A DNA stretch of 9,993 nt from Candidatus Woesearchaeota archaeon (lineage in GTDB: Archaea > Nanobdellota > Nanobdellia > SCGC-AAA011-G17 > GW2011-AR17): positions 1-9,993 of the forward strand of contig JAGWAA010000015.1 in the NCBI GenBank assembly GCA_018302165.1, given 5' to 3'. Positions 8,121 to 9,993 of this stretch are shown here, one piece after another; the first letter of the stretch is position 1, and the number at the start of each line of letters is the position of its first letter. The notes under the pieces were generated by a model. It made no database searches. It saw only the letters and a program-made list of their open reading frames with translations, and was not told the DNA's origin. The position numbers and the translations under genes were made by a program.

Positions 8121-8369
8121 CTACCAATTGAAGATTAAACTTGCAATTCCAATGATGGTTACAGTCGGTATAAAGCCATCAAATTGATCAGTAATATCAA
8201 TCACTTCCCAAAATTGTATTGCACCACTACTACCCCAAAGAAATATTGCTAAAATACCTCCGAAGATATCAAAAATTGTACCAAATACTGGAATTCTACC
8301 AATAAAAAAGTCTGTTACATCAAATACTATTGATAAAATCAGTTTTATTGTTGTTTTGATGATTCCCAT
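8121..8369 (-). CDS. 82-aa membrane protein with an internal duplication
   Basis: This very hydrophobic small protein has probable membrane segments at about 5-20, 26-47 and 66-81, the middle one containing FGGILAIFLWG. A short motif occurs twice: residues 16-32 (FDVTDFFIGRIPVFGTI) and 57-73 (IDITDQFDGFIPTVTII) share D-x-T-D-x-F-x-G-x-I-P and eight of 17 identities. The two copies flank the central helix, suggesting a pseudo-symmetric re-entrant or hairpin membrane fold. I do not recognise a named family. The ATG at 8369 lies about 26 nt after a TATA box, predicting a leaderless mRNA. It is divergent from the MEMO-like gene across an 89-bp region. Function unknown; the conserved acidic residues within or beside membrane segments are the most notable feature. 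Confidence 0.7.
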   Translation of the reverse strand: MGIIKTTIKLILSIVFDVTDFFIGRIPVFGTIFDIFGGILAIFLWGSSGAIQFWEVIDITDQFDGFIPTVTIIGIASLIFNW

Positions 8370-8390
8370 TTTTATTTTTAAGGTTTAATT

Positions 8391-8399
8391 ATTTATATT
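8391..8399 (-). promoter_or_regulatory. TATA box of the 82-aa membrane protein gene
   Basis: The minus strand reads AAAAGAATATAAATAATT, with a BRE-like AAAAGA before AATATAAAT. Its centre near 8395 is 26 nt from the ATG, predicting a leaderless transcript. Confidence 0.55.
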
Positions 8400-8429
8400 C
8401 TTTTAGTTAAGCTAAGTATTATAATAATA

Positions 8430-8438
8430 TTTTTAAAT
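8430..8438 (+). promoter_or_regulatory. TATA box of the MEMO-like gene
   Basis: TTTTTAAAT is centred near 8434, 25 nt before the ATG at 8459, again a leaderless arrangement. The BRE is less clear than in the other promoters. Confidence 0.5.
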
Positions 8439-8458
8439 CAAATCCTTTGTAAAATCTT

Positions 8459-9307
8459 ATGATAAAAAGTTTTTTTGATGGAATTTTGTATAAACGAGAT
8501 TCTGAACAATTAAATGAACAAATTGAATATTTATTTAAGGGAGAGTTTGGACCTGGGAATTTGCCTTCGAAAAGAGGAGAAAATCGTGTTTATGGAGTTA
8601 TTGTTCCTTATTCACAATATACTTATTCTGGTTCTGCGATGGCTTGGGCATATAAGATTTTAGCGGAAAGTTATTTCCCAGAAACTTATGTGATTTTAGT
8701 ACCAGATACTAAAGGAACTTATGTTAATTATGTTACTGTATTTGATGATTTTCAAATGCCATTTGGAACTTGTAAAGTAGATTTGGAATTTGCGAGAAAT
8801 TTAGTTGATTTGGGGTTAGTTTCTTTTACTAGTGATTTGCAGGAATTTGCACTCGAGACACAATTACCTATGTTAATGTATTCTGCTAAAGATAGAATTA
8901 ATGATTTGAAAATTTTACCTATTATTGTGCCTAATTTGAATAATTATGAAAAATTAATAGAAGAAATTTTGAATTTGAAAAAAGATATTGTTGTGATTAT
9001 TGCTTCTGAAATGAGTCCTTATGGATTAAATTACATGTATTTGCCTTTTATGGAAAACATTGAAGAAAATATTTCAAAACAAGATATGATTTTGATAAAA
9101 AATATGATTAATTTTGAGACTGAAAATTATTTGAAATTTGTACAAAAAAATAGAATTCCAATTATTGGAAAAAATTGTGTTGTTGTTGGATTGGAGTTAA
9201 TTAAAAATTTAGGTTGCATTTATGGAGAATTAATGTGTTATTATAGAAGCTCACAATTGAATAATGATGATAATAATTCTGTTGGGTTTGGAGTAGTCGT
9301 TTATTAG
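8459..9307 (+). CDS. MEMO1/AmmeMemoRadiSam-B family protein lacking the metal-site residues
   Basis: This 282-aa protein matches the MEMO family in order and length. Segments seen are GILYKRDSEQLNEQIEYLF (8-26), VIVPYSQYTYSGSAMAWAYK (47-66), YVILVPDTKG (77-86), FALETQLPMLMY (130-141), LKILPIIVPN, VIIASEMSPYG (179-189) and IPIIGKNCVVVGLELIKNLG. Human MEMO1 binds metal through His49, His81, Asp189, His192 and Cys244. By eye the matching positions here are Tyr51, about Asp83/Thr84, Glu184, Pro187 and Ile236, so the site is gone, while Cys240 lies four residues later. The fold is probably kept without the metal chemistry. Neither AMMECR1 nor the radical-SAM partner is adjacent. The ATG start is fixed by the TATA box 25 nt upstream. 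Other family assignments (for example the related LigB dioxygenase fold) are less likely. Confidence 0.8.
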   Translation: MIKSFFDGILYKRDSEQLNEQIEYLFKGEFGPGNLPSKRGENRVYGVIVPYSQYTYSGSAMAWAYKILAESYFPETYVILVPDTKGTYVNYVTVFDDFQMPFGTCKVDLEFARNLVDLGLVSFTSDLQEFALETQLPMLMYSAKDRINDLKILPIIVPNLNNYEKLIEEILNLKKDIVVIIASEMSPYGLNYMYLPFMENIEENISKQDMILIKNMINFETENYLKFVQKNRIPIIGKNCVVVGLELIKNLGCIYGELMCYYRSSQLNNDDNNSVGFGVVVY

Positions 9308-9314
9308 CTTGGGA

Positions 9315-9331
9315 TTACTATGATGTAGTAA
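9315..9331 (+). terminator. Short hairpin followed by T-tract after the MEMO-like gene
   Basis: TTACTA-TGATG-TAGTAA forms a 6-bp stem with a 5-nt loop eight bases after the stop codon, and a TTTTT run follows at 9339. It is probably a terminator, although the stem is weak and AT-rich. The T-run also forms the start of the next TATA box. Confidence 0.35.
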
Positions 9332-9340
9332 AGGAATGTT

Positions 9341-9347
9341 TTTATAA
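9341..9347 (+). promoter_or_regulatory. TATA box of the Lys-rich small ORF
   Basis: TTTATAA, centred near 9344, is about 27 nt before the ATG at 9371 and only 15 nt before the ATG at 9359. By the spacing seen for other genes here this selects ATG 9371 as a leaderless start. Confidence 0.4.
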
Positions 9348-9370
9348 TTGATTAATATATGCATATAGAT

Positions 9371-9520
9371 ATGGTTTTGGTTAAAGTTCCAAGAGTTAAT
9401 ATGGCAGTGTTATTGAAAGAGAAAAAAGTTGTTGTGAAATCAAATAAAAAAGTTATAAAAAAAGTTTCTAAGATTAGGAAGTTTGTTAAGAAAAAGTTAA
9501 AAAATAAAAAAAGAAATTAA
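9371..9520 (+). CDS. 49-aa lysine-rich basic ORF of unknown function
   Basis: The frame starts MVLVKVPRVNMAVLLKEKKV, and its second half is dominated by Lys with Val, Ile and Arg spaced regularly, ending KKKLKNKKRN. The predicted protein is extremely basic with no acidic cluster, as in small nucleic-acid-binding or ribosome-associated proteins. An in-frame ATG at 9359 would give 53 aa, but the TATA spacing favours 9371. The stop overlaps the stop codon of the convergent uppP gene within a shared TTAA. Alternatively the A-rich stretch is mainly the uppP terminator read from the wrong side and the ORF is incidental. An open frame of 53 codons in AT-rich DNA, with a promoter at the right distance, tips it slightly toward a real gene. 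Confidence 0.45.
   Translation: MVLVKVPRVNMAVLLKEKKVVVKSNKKVIKKVSKIRKFVKKKLKNKKRN
9488..9516 (-). terminator. U-tract terminator of uppP
   Basis: Read on the minus strand, the segment just past the uppP stop is TTTCTTTTTTTATTTTTTAAC followed by TTTTTC, a very T-rich tract of the kind that terminates archaeal transcription. It lies within the lysine codons of the opposing ORF. Confidence 0.5.
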
Positions 9521-9993
9521 TATATGAGAAGCAATATTCCAACAAGCCAGCAGTAATATGCGAAGTAATGAAAATAATTTTTTTCAATTAATATTGTTAG
9601 AAGTTTTAATGTGATGTATCCGATTATGAATGAAGCTATGAATCCATATATGTATGTAATTTCAAATGAACTTGGATTAAATTCTAGGATTGTTGCGCCA
9701 ATTATTGCTGGTATAACTAATAAAAATGAAAATGTTATTAATTGTTTTTTATCTAAACCTAATAATAATCCTGTTGATATTGTTGCACCGGACCTTGAAA
9801 TTCCAGGGATTATTGCAAGTGCTTGTGAGAGTCCGATAATAATTGAATCTTTTAATGAAATTTCTTTTTTTCCTTGTGAAAATTTAGTTAATATTAATAA
9901 TAATCCTGTTATTAATAATGAAATTCCAACTGCTTTTGTATTTGTAAATAAGGAAGATATTTGATTGTTAAATAAGTATCCAACTAATGCAAT
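9517..9993 (-). CDS. uppP: Undecaprenyl-diphosphatase UppP (BacA), C-terminal 158 residues
   Basis: This integral membrane phosphatase dephosphorylates undecaprenyl (or archaeal polyprenyl) diphosphate to recycle the lipid carrier used for surface glycan assembly. The open frame runs from the window end to a TAA at 9519-9517. The family signature PGISRSGAT is at fragment residues 63-71, with the catalytic-region Ser and Arg (Ser66, Arg67). Membrane segments are visible at about 22-38, 48-62, 86-103, 113-136 and 146-158. The full-length family is about 260-280 aa, so the N-terminal part, including the Glu-containing first motif, lies beyond the window. In archaea the product most likely serves N-glycosylation or S-layer and exopolysaccharide synthesis; that is inferred from the family. 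The gene converges on the Lys-rich ORF with overlapping stop codons. Confidence 0.93.
   Translation of the reverse strand: MALVGYLFNNQISSLFTNTKAVGISLLITGLLLILTKFSQGKKEISLKDSIIIGLSQALAIIPGISRSGATISTGLLLGLDKKQLITFSFLLVIPAIIGATILEFNPSSFEITYIYGFIASFIIGYITLKLLTILIEKNYFHYFAYYCWLVGILLLIY

Noticed and set aside
8411..8430. AT-rich palindrome TATTATAATA between the divergent 82-aa and MEMO-like promoters as an operator.
   Set aside because: It is made only of A and T in a very AT-rich spacer, so it is likely by chance.
9611..9964. Plus-strand open frame of 117 codons near the window end.
   Set aside because: It is antisense to uppP, whose PGISRSGAT signature and membrane segments on the minus strand are unambiguous.

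Overview
The window comes from an AT-rich archaeal genome, most likely a DPANN lineage of the Woesearchaeota/Pacearchaeota type. The archaeal assignment rests on Rpo7 (RpoE'), Spt4, ribosomal proteins S24e and S27ae, an FCF1-like PIN-domain protein, an archaeal-type UMP kinase, a DUF357 protein and TATA/BRE promoters. The DPANN placement is an inference from low G+C (roughly 30% by eye), compact packing, several small orphan membrane proteins and a bacterial-type gyrase. I cannot name a species.

Layout. 1-141 is the 3' end of an unrecognised plus-strand gene. 178-555 (+) encodes a small double-membrane-span protein with a six-cysteine loop; its 3' end overlaps the convergent UMP kinase gene (545-1207, -). 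A minus-strand cluster then reads gyrB (5869-3989), gyrA (3987-1501) and a DUF357 gene that starts inside the end of gyrA. A 162-bp divergent promoter region separates gyrB from a tight plus-strand information-processing operon: PIN protein, rpo7, spt4, rps24e, rps27ae (6032-7650). The S27ae gene is only 55 codons long.

7650-9993 is more accessory. It holds an unrecognised 98-aa gene (-) whose predicted mRNA leader contains a 16-bp hairpin capped by a UNCG tetraloop; an 82-aa membrane protein with an internal duplication (-); a MEMO/AmmeMemoRadiSam-B family protein that has lost the expected metal ligands (+); a 49-53 aa lysine-rich ORF (+); and the C-terminal part of undecaprenyl-diphosphatase UppP (-), cut by the window end.

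Expression logic visible in the DNA. Most first genes (Cys-rich protein, UMP kinase, PIN, 82-aa protein, MEMO and probably the Lys-rich ORF) have a TATA element centred about 25-28 nt before the start codon, which predicts leaderless mRNAs. Downstream genes in the rpo7 operon instead carry Shine-Dalgarno sequences. The 98-aa gene breaks the rule with a structured leader of about 65 nt. The two tail-overlapping convergent gene pairs have A-rich lysine codons on one strand that read as U-tracts, and hence likely terminators, on the other.

Functionally, gyrase supplies DNA supercoiling, the rpo7 operon joins transcription (Rpo7, Spt4) to translation (S24e, S27ae), UMP kinase feeds pyrimidine nucleotides, and UppP recycles the polyprenyl carrier for surface glycans. 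No CRISPR array, insertion sequence, tRNA or rRNA was seen. No stretch longer than 300 bases lacks a gene.
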